The notes below the pieces were generated by a model. The model saw nothing but the letters and a program-made list of their open reading frames with translations. It was not told the origin of the DNA and searched no databases. A stretch of DNA of 46,213 bases from an uncultured Bacteroidales bacterium (GTDB taxonomy: Bacteria > Bacteroidota > Bacteroidia > Bacteroidales > Porphyromonadaceae): assembly GCA_902489445.1 (NCBI GenBank), contig CABTZX010000011.1:1-46213 (forward strand), read 5' to 3'. Shown one piece after another: positions 1 to 8,546 of the stretch. Each line of letters begins with the position of its first letter. Positions within the stretch are counted from its first letter, which is position 1. Position numbers and translations under genes: made by a program.

Positions 1-42
1 ATTAAGGAACGCCGCTTTATCTCCAAGAGCGTAAAGCAGTAA
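1..42 (+). CDS. rplS: 50S ribosomal protein L19, 3' end only
   Basis: The window opens inside a gene whose last 13 codons read IKERRFISKSVKQ and then TAA. IKER is the usual basic C-terminal end of ribosomal protein L19, which lies at the 30S-50S interface. The identification rests mainly on the longer second copy at 146-265, which carries the preceding conserved stretch and the same ending. This copy is followed by an intact terminator, so it is probably the end of the functional gene; the rest lies upstream of the window. Confidence 0.75.
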   Translation: MKERRFISKSVKQ

Positions 43-74
43 GCAGAAACTAAATTATATTCCTATAGAGAAAG

Positions 75-113
75 GTCGCCGTACCGAGCATTACGCTCCG
101 TGCGGCGACTTTT
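75..113 (+). terminator. Rho-independent terminator of rplS
   Basis: GTCGCCG (75-81) pairs with CGGCGAC (103-109). The stem continues inward as an imperfect helix (CGAGC with GCTCC), and TTTT follows. It lies 33 bp after the L19 stop codon. Confidence 0.8.
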
Positions 114-145
114 GTCGGTAGTATCTTGCATCCGTTTATTAAAAT

Positions 146-265
146 ATTGTGGTAGAACGTTACGGTAAAGTGCGTCGCGCCAAATTGTACTATCTGCGTG
201 ATCGTACCGGTAAATCGGCTCGCATTAAGGAACGCCGCTTTATCTCCAAGAGCGTAAAGCAGTAA
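146..265 (+). pseudogene. rplS: Partial duplicate of the rplS 3' end
   Basis: An open stretch reads I-VVERYGKVRRAKLYYLRD and so on to KSVKQ and TAA at 263-265. This is the conserved C-terminal third of ribosomal protein L19. It has no start codon: an in-frame TAA lies at 140-142, just before the homology, and the sequence before that is unrelated to L19. From 224 onward it is identical to the window start (1-92 equals 224-315) and then diverges. Its own terminator hairpin (about 298-333) has a broken stem and no clean T-tract, as expected of a decaying relic. The intact L19 gene presumably ends at 42. Confidence 0.8.
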
Positions 266-363
266 GCAGAAACTAAATTATATTCCTATAGAGAAAGGTC
301 GCCGTACCGAGCATTATGCTCCGTGCGGCAACCTTTACTTTGTAGTGCTTTTATGCGGGATGG

Positions 364-2025
364 TTACTTATTCTGAGGAATAAGGAACTTATCGCCCGTT
401 TCTTCTACAATTTGGTCGTAGTAGGCGCTATCGTATCCGGGGAAATCCGGCATTGCGCTGAGACCGTATCCGTTCGTTTTGAATTGTCCGTTCACCTCTT
501 TCTTCCGGTTACCGTCCATATACTTAACAAGCAGATATTCGCCTAAGCTTTTCCATCGTGCGGTAGCTCCGTTGGCGGCTTCGGCAGCGTATTGGGTGAG
601 GAAATGGCGTGCTTTTTCGGGCGATTCCTTAAGTAGCGCTACCGCTTGCGCATCAATTTCCTTCACTTGTTTGTCAAATCCCGCTTCCAAACGCTGTTGA
701 ACGGGGCGAATGTCCTGAATCATAGGCTCGTAGCGAGCGTATGCCATATTGGCAACCCAGTTGTGTATCCAAAAGGCACTGGTCCACGAGAAGTGCATCA
801 TATCGCCGTTTCCAACGCGATAACACTCGGGTGTGGCGAGGATGTTGGCATACATGGGCGTAAACACGGCTGTATTGGCATCGTCTACACCAAACCAAAG
901 GATGGGGCCCACTTCGTCGGGCAACCAGCCGCGGCACTGAGCCACTAGTACAAATCCGGTTTGTTGGGTAGCAATGGCGCGTTCGTTGAAGTAGGTTTTA
1001 CCGTCCTTTTCCCACGCCATAGGGCGCCAACGGTAGGGCACTTTATAGGGACCGGCGCCTACGTCCTGAGTCATATCCATAGGGGTGCCTTCGTAGTGAT
1101 TGCGCATCATATTGCGCACATCGGCAACGGTGAGCTTTTTGCTCGGAATTACCCATAGAGGCATCGGTTCGGCATGAGTATCTCCCATAGCAAATGCCTG
1201 ATACTTATCCATATCGGGGGCAAATTCGTGGAAGAAAGCCCATACACGCGCTTCGCAACCGCGCAGATTATCGGGAGTGTAGGGATTGTAGGCTTTGGCA
1301 AAGCTGAAATCCTTGTCTTTTCCTTTGAAGTAACCCTTTTCGCGCGCCAAATCGATCACGTCAGGCGAATAAAGGCAGTTTTCGGGATCATTGAACTTAA
1401 TCTGCTGTATACGAGCCTGATTGGCATGTGCGGCAATAGCATTGTCCGGAATACGCATAGCTACCCAAACGGCACCTTTCTTGCCCGGGCCTTTGCCGAT
1501 CATCTCCAAAATCCAAATTTCATTCTTATCCGCAATGCTAAAGCTTTCGCCGCTACTCCGGTAGCCGTAGGTTGCCACCAGATCGGTCATTACCTTTATC
1601 GCTTCGCGTGCACTTTTGGAGCGTTGCAAAGCTATATAGATAAGGCTACCGTAGTCGATTAATCCCTCTTCGGAAGCCAGTTCTTCGCGGCCGCCCCACG
1701 TACTTTCGGTAATTGCTACCTGATATTGGTTCATATTACCGATTACATTATAAGTTTCGTGTGCTTCAGGGATATAACCGATCGGTTGATTGCTGTCCCA
1801 CTCAATAATCTGACGCATTGTACCCTTCGGCCATACCTGTGCGGGATAGTGGTATAGTTCACCGTAGAGGGTATGGCTGTCGGCGGCGTACGAGATCATC
1901 ACGGAGCCGTCCGCGGAAGCCTTTTTTCCTACCAAAAGCCCTGTACACGCTTTTGCCGGCAGAGCTGCCAATCCGAGGGTACAGAGCGCTGCAGCCATCA
2001 GTGCTGCCCGTTTTGTCCAATTCAT
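364..2025 (-). CDS. Secreted C69-family dipeptidase
   Basis: Predicted exported cysteine dipeptidase of the PepD/U34 (MEROPS C69) family, which are Ntn-hydrolases that activate themselves by exposing an N-terminal cysteine. The start chosen (MNWTKRAAL) begins a clear signal peptide; 32 further codons are open upstream but overlap the promoter box at 2111-2118. The hydrophobic segment ends at ALPAKA, directly followed by Cys27 in ACTGLLVGKKAS, so signal cleavage would itself free the nucleophile. Next come the family's D-G-S stretch, a TESTWGGRE motif and a long C-terminal helical part. The 553-residue length is usual for the family. Likely role: releasing amino acids from short peptides in the periplasm or outside the cell, fitting a peptide-fermenting organism. 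It is transcribed alone and faces the rplS tail. Confidence 0.9.
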   Translation of the reverse strand: MNWTKRAALMAAALCTLGLAALPAKACTGLLVGKKASADGSVMISYAADSHTLYGELYHYPAQVWPKGTMRQIIEWDSNQPIGYIPEAHETYNVIGNMNQYQVAITESTWGGREELASEEGLIDYGSLIYIALQRSKSAREAIKVMTDLVATYGYRSSGESFSIADKNEIWILEMIGKGPGKKGAVWVAMRIPDNAIAAHANQARIQQIKFNDPENCLYSPDVIDLAREKGYFKGKDKDFSFAKAYNPYTPDNLRGCEARVWAFFHEFAPDMDKYQAFAMGDTHAEPMPLWVIPSKKLTVADVRNMMRNHYEGTPMDMTQDVGAGPYKVPYRWRPMAWEKDGKTYFNERAIATQQTGFVLVAQCRGWLPDEVGPILWFGVDDANTAVFTPMYANILATPECYRVGNGDMMHFSWTSAFWIHNWVANMAYARYEPMIQDIRPVQQRLEAGFDKQVKEIDAQAVALLKESPEKARHFLTQYAAEAANGATARWKSLGEYLLVKYMDGNRKKEVNGQFKTNGYGLSAMPDFPGYDSAYYDQIVEETGDKFLIPQNK

Positions 2026-2110
2026 TCTCTTTGTTCTATTCGTTATTCTATTGTTTTGTATTCGTTTTGCAAACCTTTCCCCATAAGGGGAGTCAGCCCA
2101 TTCCATAGGA

Positions 2111-2118
2111 CAAAGATA
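2111..2118 (-). promoter_or_regulatory. Bacteroidales -7 box of the dipeptidase gene
   Basis: TATCTTTG on the minus strand fits TAnnTTTG. Transcription would begin near 2104, giving a leader of about 80 nt before the ATG at 2025. This supports the downstream start codon. Confidence 0.6.
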
Positions 2119-2218
2119 CACTTTTGCACCGAGGAATGCGGGATTCGCCCTATTTCAGCCTGACCTTTGCCGAAAATAAGTGAGAAAGCTGGCTAACCGA
2201 TACCTATTATTGCAAATG

Positions 2219-2264
2219 AAAAGTAATAAGGATGCGCCAAAGCACCAAAGGCTCTGACGCATCC
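2219..2264 (-). terminator. Terminator of the efflux operon
   Basis: On the minus strand GGATGCG (2264-2258) pairs with CGCATCC (2236-2230), with further partial pairing inside. The T-rich run TTATTACTTTT follows at 2229-2219. It lies about 60 bp after the stop of the last efflux gene. Confidence 0.7.
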
Positions 2265-2325
2265 ACAGAATAATATAAAAAAGTACAGCTTTTATTTCGT
2301 TCGTATGGGGTACTCCCGCATGCTA

Positions 2326-2649
2326 TTATACCGGTGCCACCGGATCGGGGGCCACATAGGTTTCTATGGACCAAAGGTATGCGGTGACGAATTCGCTATT
2401 GTTATATGCTTTCTCGTTCATTAGGGTAATGCGTTGCAGGAGGGTATCCGCTTTGACGGGATCGGCTTCCTGCACCAGCAGACAAGCATTGAATCCGGGC
2501 CAAACGGCAGTATCCTTGCGTGGAATATCAAAGTTACTTTCAGCCAATGCTTTAGGAATAACTTGATATACATTCATCCCAAGTTCGCAAAGGAGCGTTT
2601 CCATCTGCTCCAGCATACTGATATTACAGGTTACGTATATAAACTTCAT
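2326..2649 (-). CDS. PG0541-family efflux-associated small protein
   Basis: A 107-residue protein at the distal end of the RND operon. Bacteroidales RND operons such as PG0538-PG0541 of P. gingivalis carry a homologous small gene here, named the PG0541 family of transporter-associated proteins; its biochemical role is not established. The size, the start MKFIYVTCN and the alternation of strands and helices resemble PII-like or ACT-like ferredoxin folds (inference). The start at 2649 lies one base after the pump's TAA (2651-2653), so translation is probably coupled; the five extra codons upstream would lie inside the pump gene. A cytoplasmic partner of the pump is plausible. There is no signal peptide or membrane segment. 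Confidence 0.75.
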   Translation of the reverse strand: MKFIYVTCNISMLEQMETLLCELGMNVYQVIPKALAESNFDIPRKDTAVWPGFNACLLVQEADPVKADTLLQRITLMNEKAYNNSEFVTAYLWSIETYVAPDPVAPV

Positions 2650-2650
2650 A

Positions 2651-5600
2651 TTAGTTTTGGGCAATACTTTTACGTTTCATTCTAAATAGTTTACGCTCTC
2701 TATTCAGGCGGCGTTGATGCATAAAGGCGTAGGCAGTGGGTACCAAAATGAGCGTTACTAACATAGAGATAAGCAGACCACCGATAATAGTGATGCCGAG
2801 CGGAGCATACAGCTCCTTACCCATACCGGTGCTTAACGCCATAGGTAGCATACCGAGTATGGTGGTCATGGAGGTCATTAGTACCGGACGAAGTCGGGAA
2901 CGACCGGATTCCATTACGGCATCACGGATGCTGTAGCCGCGTCGTACCAGCATGTTGCTGTAGTCCACCAGCACGATACCGTTGTTTACCACAATACCCA
3001 CCAGCATGATTAACCCGATAAAGGTTACCACACTTAGGGTAGTTCGGGTAATGAGGAATGCCAGTATGACACCAACCAAGGTGAATGGTATGGCAAAAAG
3101 TATGATGAACGGGTCCAAAAGGGACTCAAACTGAGCAGCCATCACCATAAATACCAGCAGTAGGCCTATAATGAAGATTACCGAAAGGGAGGAGAATGTA
3201 TCGCTCTGATCCTCAACCTGTCCGCCCAAGGAAACGGTTATGCCCTGAGGCAGTTGGGTAGCGGCGATAATTTCTTCTGCTTTTTTCGCGCCATCACCCA
3301 GCGAAATATCGTTCAGGTCGGCTGTCACTTTTACGTATCGCTGTTGGGTAAGTCGCTCAATTTGCACCGGTCCTTCCTTTTCTTGTAGTTCTGCTACAGC
3401 AATAAGCGGTACCTGCTGTCCCAGCAGATTGGTTATCTGCATTTCGTTGAGCTTCTTAATGGAATTGCGGTAATCCGATGCATACTGAATTCTAATATCG
3501 TAATCGGTACCATCTTCCGTATAGGTGCCGGCATCGGCTCCATATAGGTTTTCGCGTACTTGTATACCGATTATACCGGGATTGAGCGCCATTTGCGATG
3601 CTTTATCTTTATCCACCACAATGTGTACTTCACGATTTCCAGCCGAAACCAATGCTTCCACGTTGGCAAACTCACTGTATTTCTTTGCTTTATCCTCGAT
3701 ATCGAATGCCACTTTGTTCATTTGATCTATATCTTTTCCGTAGATCAGGAACTCAATGGGCGCTTTATTCCCTGTCAGCGCAGTAGCCATAGCGCTACCG
3801 CCCGATACAGTTACCTTTTCAATTTCAGGCATTGCCTCAATCAGCGGACGAACAGCGTCGGCGATCTCTTGGCTACTGCGACTGCGCTCGCTAACAGGTT
3901 TTAGGTGACAGAAGATGGTTCCTACGTTTTTTCCTTCCTTAAAGCCTACAGCCGTAAGCACGCCATCATCCGTCTGTCCGGAAATGCTAGCCAAACCGCC
4001 CTCTGCCACTTCCGGCACATTTTCCTCTAATAGATGAACAATTTGGTTACCTACTTGCTCTGTAAAGGCATGCGATGTGCCCTGTTCCGTCTCAAATTGA
4101 ACAGAAAGGGATCCGGCGTCGATATCCGGGATATAGTCGGTTCCAATCGTTTTACCCAAAAGTAGAACCAAACCAAAGATAACTAAGGCGGAAACAAGCG
4201 TTATTCCTTTATGAAAAACAGCCCAGCCAAGGAAATTGCGGTATCCTTTTTCCAGCTTTTGGAACATACGTTCGCTCCAATTATAGAGTTTACCGTGCTT
4301 TTTCTCCGTTCCGCCACGTGGAGCCGGCTTGAGCAATACGCTCGATAGCATAGGTGTTAGGGCTAAAGCGGTAAAAAGTGAGGTAATTAAACAGGTTACC
4401 GTCAGCACGGCTAATTGCTTAAACATCACGCCCACAATACCTCCCATAAATACCAACGGAAGGAATACCACTATGGTTGTTAGGGTAGAGGCGGCAATTG
4501 CCAATCCCATTTCGGATGCGCCAAACATTGCGGCTTGCTTAGGCATAGCGCCCCGCTCGATATGCTGCGTAATATTTTCCAATACCACAATGGCGTTATC
4601 CACCACCATACCGATGGCTATTACCAGTGCTACTAAGGAGAATATGTTAATGGTATAGCCAAGTATTTTCATAACGATAAATGCCGAAATTAAGCTCACC
4701 GGCATCGTTAGGAATACAATTAGGCTGGATTTCCACTCTCTCAGGAAGAGTAATACTACCAGAGTGACGAAAATAAGCGCATACCAAATGGAGGAGCTGA
4801 GGTTATCTATAGAGGAAGTGACCAATTCATCCGAGCCGATCACTTCGAATATCTGTACATCCGAAGGCAAATCCTTCTGAATGTTATTTATTTGCGCCCG
4901 TACCGCATTGACCACATCCACCGTATTGGCTCCGGATTGTTTCTGTACTAATAAGGCGAGTCCCTTACCTACATGGTTAAAGGCAGAAGCATCTTTTTCC
5001 TTATAAGTATCCTTAACGGTAGCCACATCCTTGAGGCGCACCACTTTACCCTTAACCGCTTTGATAACCGTATTTTCCAATTCGGCTACACTTTCGTACT
5101 TACCGGGCATACGTACGGCAAAATCGTACGCATTATCGGTAACAAAGCCGGCGGGCACGTTGATGTTGTTCGCCTTCAGCATTAAGGAAAGTTGCGCTAC
5201 GGATACGCCGTATCCCTGCATTCGGGTTGGATCTATTTCGATACGTATTTCGCGTTCCGGTTGCCCTAAGTAGATCACTGTGCCCACTCCGTCTACCTTT
5301 CGCAGAGCAGAAGCAATCTTATCCTCTACAATATCTTCCAATCCATCATAATTCTCATCTGCATTTACCGCATAACCGAGTACCGGAAGCATCGATGCAT
5401 TGATCTTATAGATGATAGGGGTATAGGCTTGTGCCGGCATTCGCGACTTGGCAAGCTCCAATAGGTCGCGTGCATTATTGGCCGCCGCCGTTATATCTTC
5501 TTCCCATTCATACCTAAGCTGTATGAAGGATACGTTCTCTTTAGAAATAGACTTAACCTCTACTAAGTTTTCGGCAGAGGAGAGTACCGCTTCCAATGGC

Positions 5601-5794
5601 TTGGAAACTTGCTCTTCTACCTCAATAGCCGACGCACCCGGATAGACCGTGATTACCGTTAAGGAGGGGAACTCCATATTGGGCATCAGGTCCAACGGCA
5701 ACTTCGTTAGCGAGAATACCCCTATTACCATAATGGCAATGAATATCATCGCCGTGGCTATGGGCCTTTTGACACCAAATTCGGGAAGTTTCAT
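2651..5794 (-). CDS. RND efflux pump, inner-membrane permease (AcrB/HAE1-like)
   Basis: Proton-driven resistance-nodulation-division transporter of 1047 residues, the normal length. It starts MKLPEFGVKRPIATAMIFIA, the usual first helix, followed by two large periplasmic loops and twelve predicted membrane segments in two halves. The fourth-helix motif reads VVDNAIVVLENI: Asp399 is present but the next position is Asn400, where E. coli AcrB has Asp. The tenth-helix motif is VVNNGIVLVDY. This pattern is common in the broader HAE/SwrC-like branch. The order TolC, adaptor, pump, PG0541-like matches the P. gingivalis xepCAB cluster. The substrate cannot be read from sequence; lipophilic drugs or envelope-active compounds are usual. 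Confidence 0.95.
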   Translation of the reverse strand: MKLPEFGVKRPIATAMIFIAIMVIGVFSLTKLPLDLMPNMEFPSLTVITVYPGASAIEVEEQVSKPLEAVLSSAENLVEVKSISKENVSFIQLRYEWEEDITAAANNARDLLELAKSRMPAQAYTPIIYKINASMLPVLGYAVNADENYDGLEDIVEDKIASALRKVDGVGTVIYLGQPEREIRIEIDPTRMQGYGVSVAQLSLMLKANNINVPAGFVTDNAYDFAVRMPGKYESVAELENTVIKAVKGKVVRLKDVATVKDTYKEKDASAFNHVGKGLALLVQKQSGANTVDVVNAVRAQINNIQKDLPSDVQIFEVIGSDELVTSSIDNLSSSIWYALIFVTLVVLLFLREWKSSLIVFLTMPVSLISAFIVMKILGYTINIFSLVALVIAIGMVVDNAIVVLENITQHIERGAMPKQAAMFGASEMGLAIAASTLTTIVVFLPLVFMGGIVGVMFKQLAVLTVTCLITSLFTALALTPMLSSVLLKPAPRGGTEKKHGKLYNWSERMFQKLEKGYRNFLGWAVFHKGITLVSALVIFGLVLLLGKTIGTDYIPDIDAGSLSVQFETEQGTSHAFTEQVGNQIVHLLEENVPEVAEGGLASISGQTDDGVLTAVGFKEGKNVGTIFCHLKPVSERSRSSQEIADAVRPLIEAMPEIEKVTVSGGSAMATALTGNKAPIEFLIYGKDIDQMNKVAFDIEDKAKKYSEFANVEALVSAGNREVHIVVDKDKASQMALNPGIIGIQVRENLYGADAGTYTEDGTDYDIRIQYASDYRNSIKKLNEMQITNLLGQQVPLIAVAELQEKEGPVQIERLTQQRYVKVTADLNDISLGDGAKKAEEIIAATQLPQGITVSLGGQVEDQSDTFSSLSVIFIIGLLLVFMVMAAQFESLLDPFIILFAIPFTLVGVILAFLITRTTLSVVTFIGLIMLVGIVVNNGIVLVDYSNMLVRRGYSIRDAVMESGRSRLRPVLMTSMTTILGMLPMALSTGMGKELYAPLGITIIGGLLISMLVTLILVPTAYAFMHQRRLNRERKLFRMKRKSIAQN

Positions 5795-5798
5795 ACGC

Positions 5799-6881
5799 TT
5801 ACTTCTTTACAATAGTCACTTTGGAGCCGTTGTTGAGCTTGTTCTTCCCATTTACCACGATAGAATCTCCACTCTGAATATTATCGGAATCCACATTAGC
5901 CCAACCGTCGTTTATTTCGCCGCGCTTGATGGGAATACGGCTCACGGTGGTACCATCGGCATTAATCTTAAACACAAATTCTTCAGCAGTACCGGCTAAA
6001 CGGTATATGGCATTGAGCGGTACAAAGATGCCGCTACGCTCCGGTAGCGCAATAGACACATTGCAATACATCCCCGGCTTCAAACGGTTTTTGCCATTGG
6101 GAATAGAAACTTCAACGGATGAAGTGCGGGTTACGGGCGACAGAACCGACGAAATGTAAGAAATCTTGCCTTCGATCGGTTCATCGGGATAGGCATCAAA
6201 GGTTATTGTTGCAGATTGTCCCTTTTTAATGTGGGCTAGTTCCTTTTCGTTTACCTCAATGGTTACCTTAAGCGGATTGATTTGCCGAAACTCTACGATA
6301 CCACTTTCCAATTTGAGGTCACTGCTGAGGCTGGGCGTAAAAGCATACGTTTCGCCCTCATTGACTAATATTTCCGTGATAACGCCGCTAAAGGGTGCCG
6401 TGATGGATGTATTCTTTTTGAGCATAGCCACCTTTGCCACGGAGGCTTCGTACTTAGCTTTCACGTGGTCGTAATCCATCTGGCTGACGCTTTCTTTCTC
6501 TCTCAGCCGGGAAACGCGGTCAAAGTCCCGTTTGATGGCATCCTTTTCGATCTGAGCCTGAACCAATAACTCGTCGGACATCTCTACGATGAGTGCCCCC
6601 TTAGGAACGAAGCTCCCCTTGGCATAATGGATGCGTTCCACGCGCCCCGGCAGAGCGGTCCCGAGGTTGGCACTCTTGGATGCCTCAGCGCTGCCCGAGA
6701 AGCGAATGCTCGGTGTAAAGCTCATCTCTTTTACTTGGGTAATGGTTACCGGAACCGCCTTGTCCGATTCGGATTCCGATTGATTACTTTTGTCACTCTT
6801 TGGGCTACAGCCGGCAGTTATGCCCACAAGTAGTCCCACAAATGTAGGGAGCAGAAGGCTCCTAATCTCTATAGTATGCAT
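5799..6881 (-). CDS. RND periplasmic adaptor (membrane fusion protein), lipoprotein
   Basis: HlyD/AcrA-type adaptor linking the pump to the TolC channel. Residues 1-24 form a lipoprotein signal with lipobox ITAGC (Cys25), followed by a Ser/Lys/Asp-rich linker. The first half-lipoyl segment (about 70-100) leads into a short helical hairpin and back to the second lipoyl half (KKNTSITAPFSGVITEI). A beta-barrel (DAYPDEPIEGKISYIS) and a C-terminal membrane-proximal domain follow. Its length of 360 residues is typical. The stop is 4 bp before the pump start. The 193-bp gap upstream, towards tolC, holds a 22-bp phased palindrome array. Confidence 0.94.
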   Translation of the reverse strand: MHTIEIRSLLLPTFVGLLVGITAGCSPKSDKSNQSESESDKAVPVTITQVKEMSFTPSIRFSGSAEASKSANLGTALPGRVERIHYAKGSFVPKGALIVEMSDELLVQAQIEKDAIKRDFDRVSRLREKESVSQMDYDHVKAKYEASVAKVAMLKKNTSITAPFSGVITEILVNEGETYAFTPSLSSDLKLESGIVEFRQINPLKVTIEVNEKELAHIKKGQSATITFDAYPDEPIEGKISYISSVLSPVTRTSSVEVSIPNGKNRLKPGMYCNVSIALPERSGIFVPLNAIYRLAGTAEEFVFKINADGTTVSRIPIKRGEINDGWANVDSDNIQSGDSIVVNGKNKLNNGSKVTIVKK

Positions 6882-6992
6882 AGGTTATTTTGTTTGTTTT
6901 TCTCTGTTGTAATAGCGATAATTGTCCCACGGAGGATACGTTTGAAAAGCGGAGAGCCTTACAATATTATCCCTCTATAATTGGTTCCGTTT

Positions 6993-7074
6993 GATAGGTA
7001 TATACGTTTCAGACGAAAGATATATAGGTATCGAATGGAAGGTATATACCTTTTACTTCAAACGTATATAAGTT
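6993..7074. repeat. 22-bp phased palindrome array A (four GGTATATACC-like cores)
   Basis: Cores start at 6997 (GGTATATACG), 7019 (GATATATAGG), 7041 (GGTATATACC) and 7063 (CGTATATAAG), a step of exactly 22 bp. Spacer sequences differ, keeping only AAA/GAA-like flanks. The array sits inside the efflux operon, touching the tolC stop codon. Arrays with the same four-unit layout occur at 18913, 27881 and 37575. Confidence 0.9.
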
Positions 7075-8496
7075 TCAGCGAACGGGGCTATTCGGTTGCT
7101 TTTCATCTTGGGCATGCACTGATTGGGCATACTTATAAAGTGCGCCGGTATTCTTTTCCAATTGTGAGAGCGTAACGGCAGCTTCCACGCGCGCATCGAT
7201 ATCGGCGGAAGCGGCATTCTCCCACATAGTTTGCGCTTCCAATATATCCCTTGCGCTTTTCATCCCCTCCAAAAGGGTGTTTTCGGTAATGCGAAGGTTC
7301 TCTTCGGCTTGTTTTTTGGAGAGCTTGGTCATCTCCATCTTTTTGAGTGCTTCCGTATGTTTGAAGCGGTTTTGTTGTATTTGTAAATTGATTTTTTCCT
7401 GAGCATCCTCAAGTTCTAAGCCGGCTTTGGCCACTTCACGGTCTGCCATATGTACCTGATGCAGCCTATCGCCCCACGTAAACACCGGTATTTGTACGCC
7501 AATACCCACCATCCAATCGCCGCCGAAATTGTTTTGCGTGCCTTTGTAGATATTGGGTTGCGTCCAATTGTATCCTGCCGTAAGGAAGATGTTGGGCATA
7601 AATTGCGATTTAACCATCTTTCGTGCCGACTCCGCAATGGCGAGCTTTTTGCGTAGCATTGCTACCTCGGCGCGCTCGGAGCCGTCGCTGTTTGAAAGTG
7701 CCAGGAACCGCTCGCTCAGTTGCGCCTCAGTGATTACATCGGTATCCAATGCAATTTGTCCGGCATCGGCACCGATAATTTGCCCTAATAACATCTTGGA
7801 GAGAACAAGCCCATTCTCGGCTTTTACCAAAGATAGCTCAGCCTCGTTTTGTTTCACCTGCACTTTGAGCACTTCGTTCCGTGTGGTCATCCCTTCGGCA
7901 TATAAATTCTCCAAATCCTGTACAAGATGATCCAAAAGCGACTTGTAGGTTTGTGCCAAATTGACCTTCTCCTGCACGGAGATTACACGCCAATACGCTT
8001 CGTCCACAGAGGCCAGTACATCGGCTTCCTCCATTTTTACTTTTTCGTAGGCAAGCTCGGATGTATAGCCGGCTATCTTGTTGGCTTCCACAATCTTTAA
8101 CCCGGTGAATATAGGCTGACGCAACACAAAGCCGCCCGTAAAAACCTCCTTGGGGCTAATACTAATAAAATTGAGCGGAATGGATAAACCTTGCGGCGTA
8201 ACTCCGGGTATATTAAAATCGATTGCGAAGGGGCGGATCGGTCTGTCTCCGGGATTTACCCATCCACCGGCAAAGTCGATTCGCGGTAAATACTTCGTTT
8301 TAGCCGACTTAACCAAATAATCGGATGCATCCGCGTCAGCCTGAGCCATTTGAATCTGCTTATTGTGTGTCAGTGCCATTTCCCTGCACTGCTCCAAACT
8401 CAGGGGAGCCGGCGACTGTGCCGCAACGCTCCATCCCGTAAGGAGCATAGCTGAGGCGAGCAGAAAAAGGGCTTTTTGTATTTTGTTTACGTGCAT
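7075..8496 (-). CDS. TolC-family outer-membrane efflux channel
   Basis: Outer-membrane exit duct of the RND system. A signal peptide (about residues 1-26, ending SVAAQ) precedes two repeats of long alpha-hairpins with heptad-like spacing, with the family's LTLEQC-type opening (LSLEQCREMALTHNKQIQ) and strand segments that complete the 12-stranded barrel in a trimer. At 473 residues it has the usual length. It lies 50 bp after the response-regulator gene and is the first structural gene of the pump set. This is an RND-type context, since the adaptor and permease follow directly. Confidence 0.93.
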   Translation of the reverse strand: MHVNKIQKALFLLASAMLLTGWSVAAQSPAPLSLEQCREMALTHNKQIQMAQADADASDYLVKSAKTKYLPRIDFAGGWVNPGDRPIRPFAIDFNIPGVTPQGLSIPLNFISISPKEVFTGGFVLRQPIFTGLKIVEANKIAGYTSELAYEKVKMEEADVLASVDEAYWRVISVQEKVNLAQTYKSLLDHLVQDLENLYAEGMTTRNEVLKVQVKQNEAELSLVKAENGLVLSKMLLGQIIGADAGQIALDTDVITEAQLSERFLALSNSDGSERAEVAMLRKKLAIAESARKMVKSQFMPNIFLTAGYNWTQPNIYKGTQNNFGGDWMVGIGVQIPVFTWGDRLHQVHMADREVAKAGLELEDAQEKINLQIQQNRFKHTEALKKMEMTKLSKKQAEENLRITENTLLEGMKSARDILEAQTMWENAASADIDARVEAAVTLSQLEKNTGALYKYAQSVHAQDEKQPNSPVR

Positions 8497-8546
8497 AATG
8501 ATTTGCTGCTGTATATGATTTGCGTATCAGATTAGAGGACAGAGCG

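Larger units (their letters stand above)
1..346. repeat. Tandem duplication of the rplS tail, 223-bp offset
   Basis: Positions 1-92 are repeated exactly at 224-315, covering the gene end, the stop codon and the first arm of the terminator. Beyond this the copies differ: the terminator stem and T-tract are changed in the second copy, and the sequences then drift apart. The left edge of the duplicated unit is outside the window. The divergence between copies argues against a simple assembly error. Confidence 0.85.
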
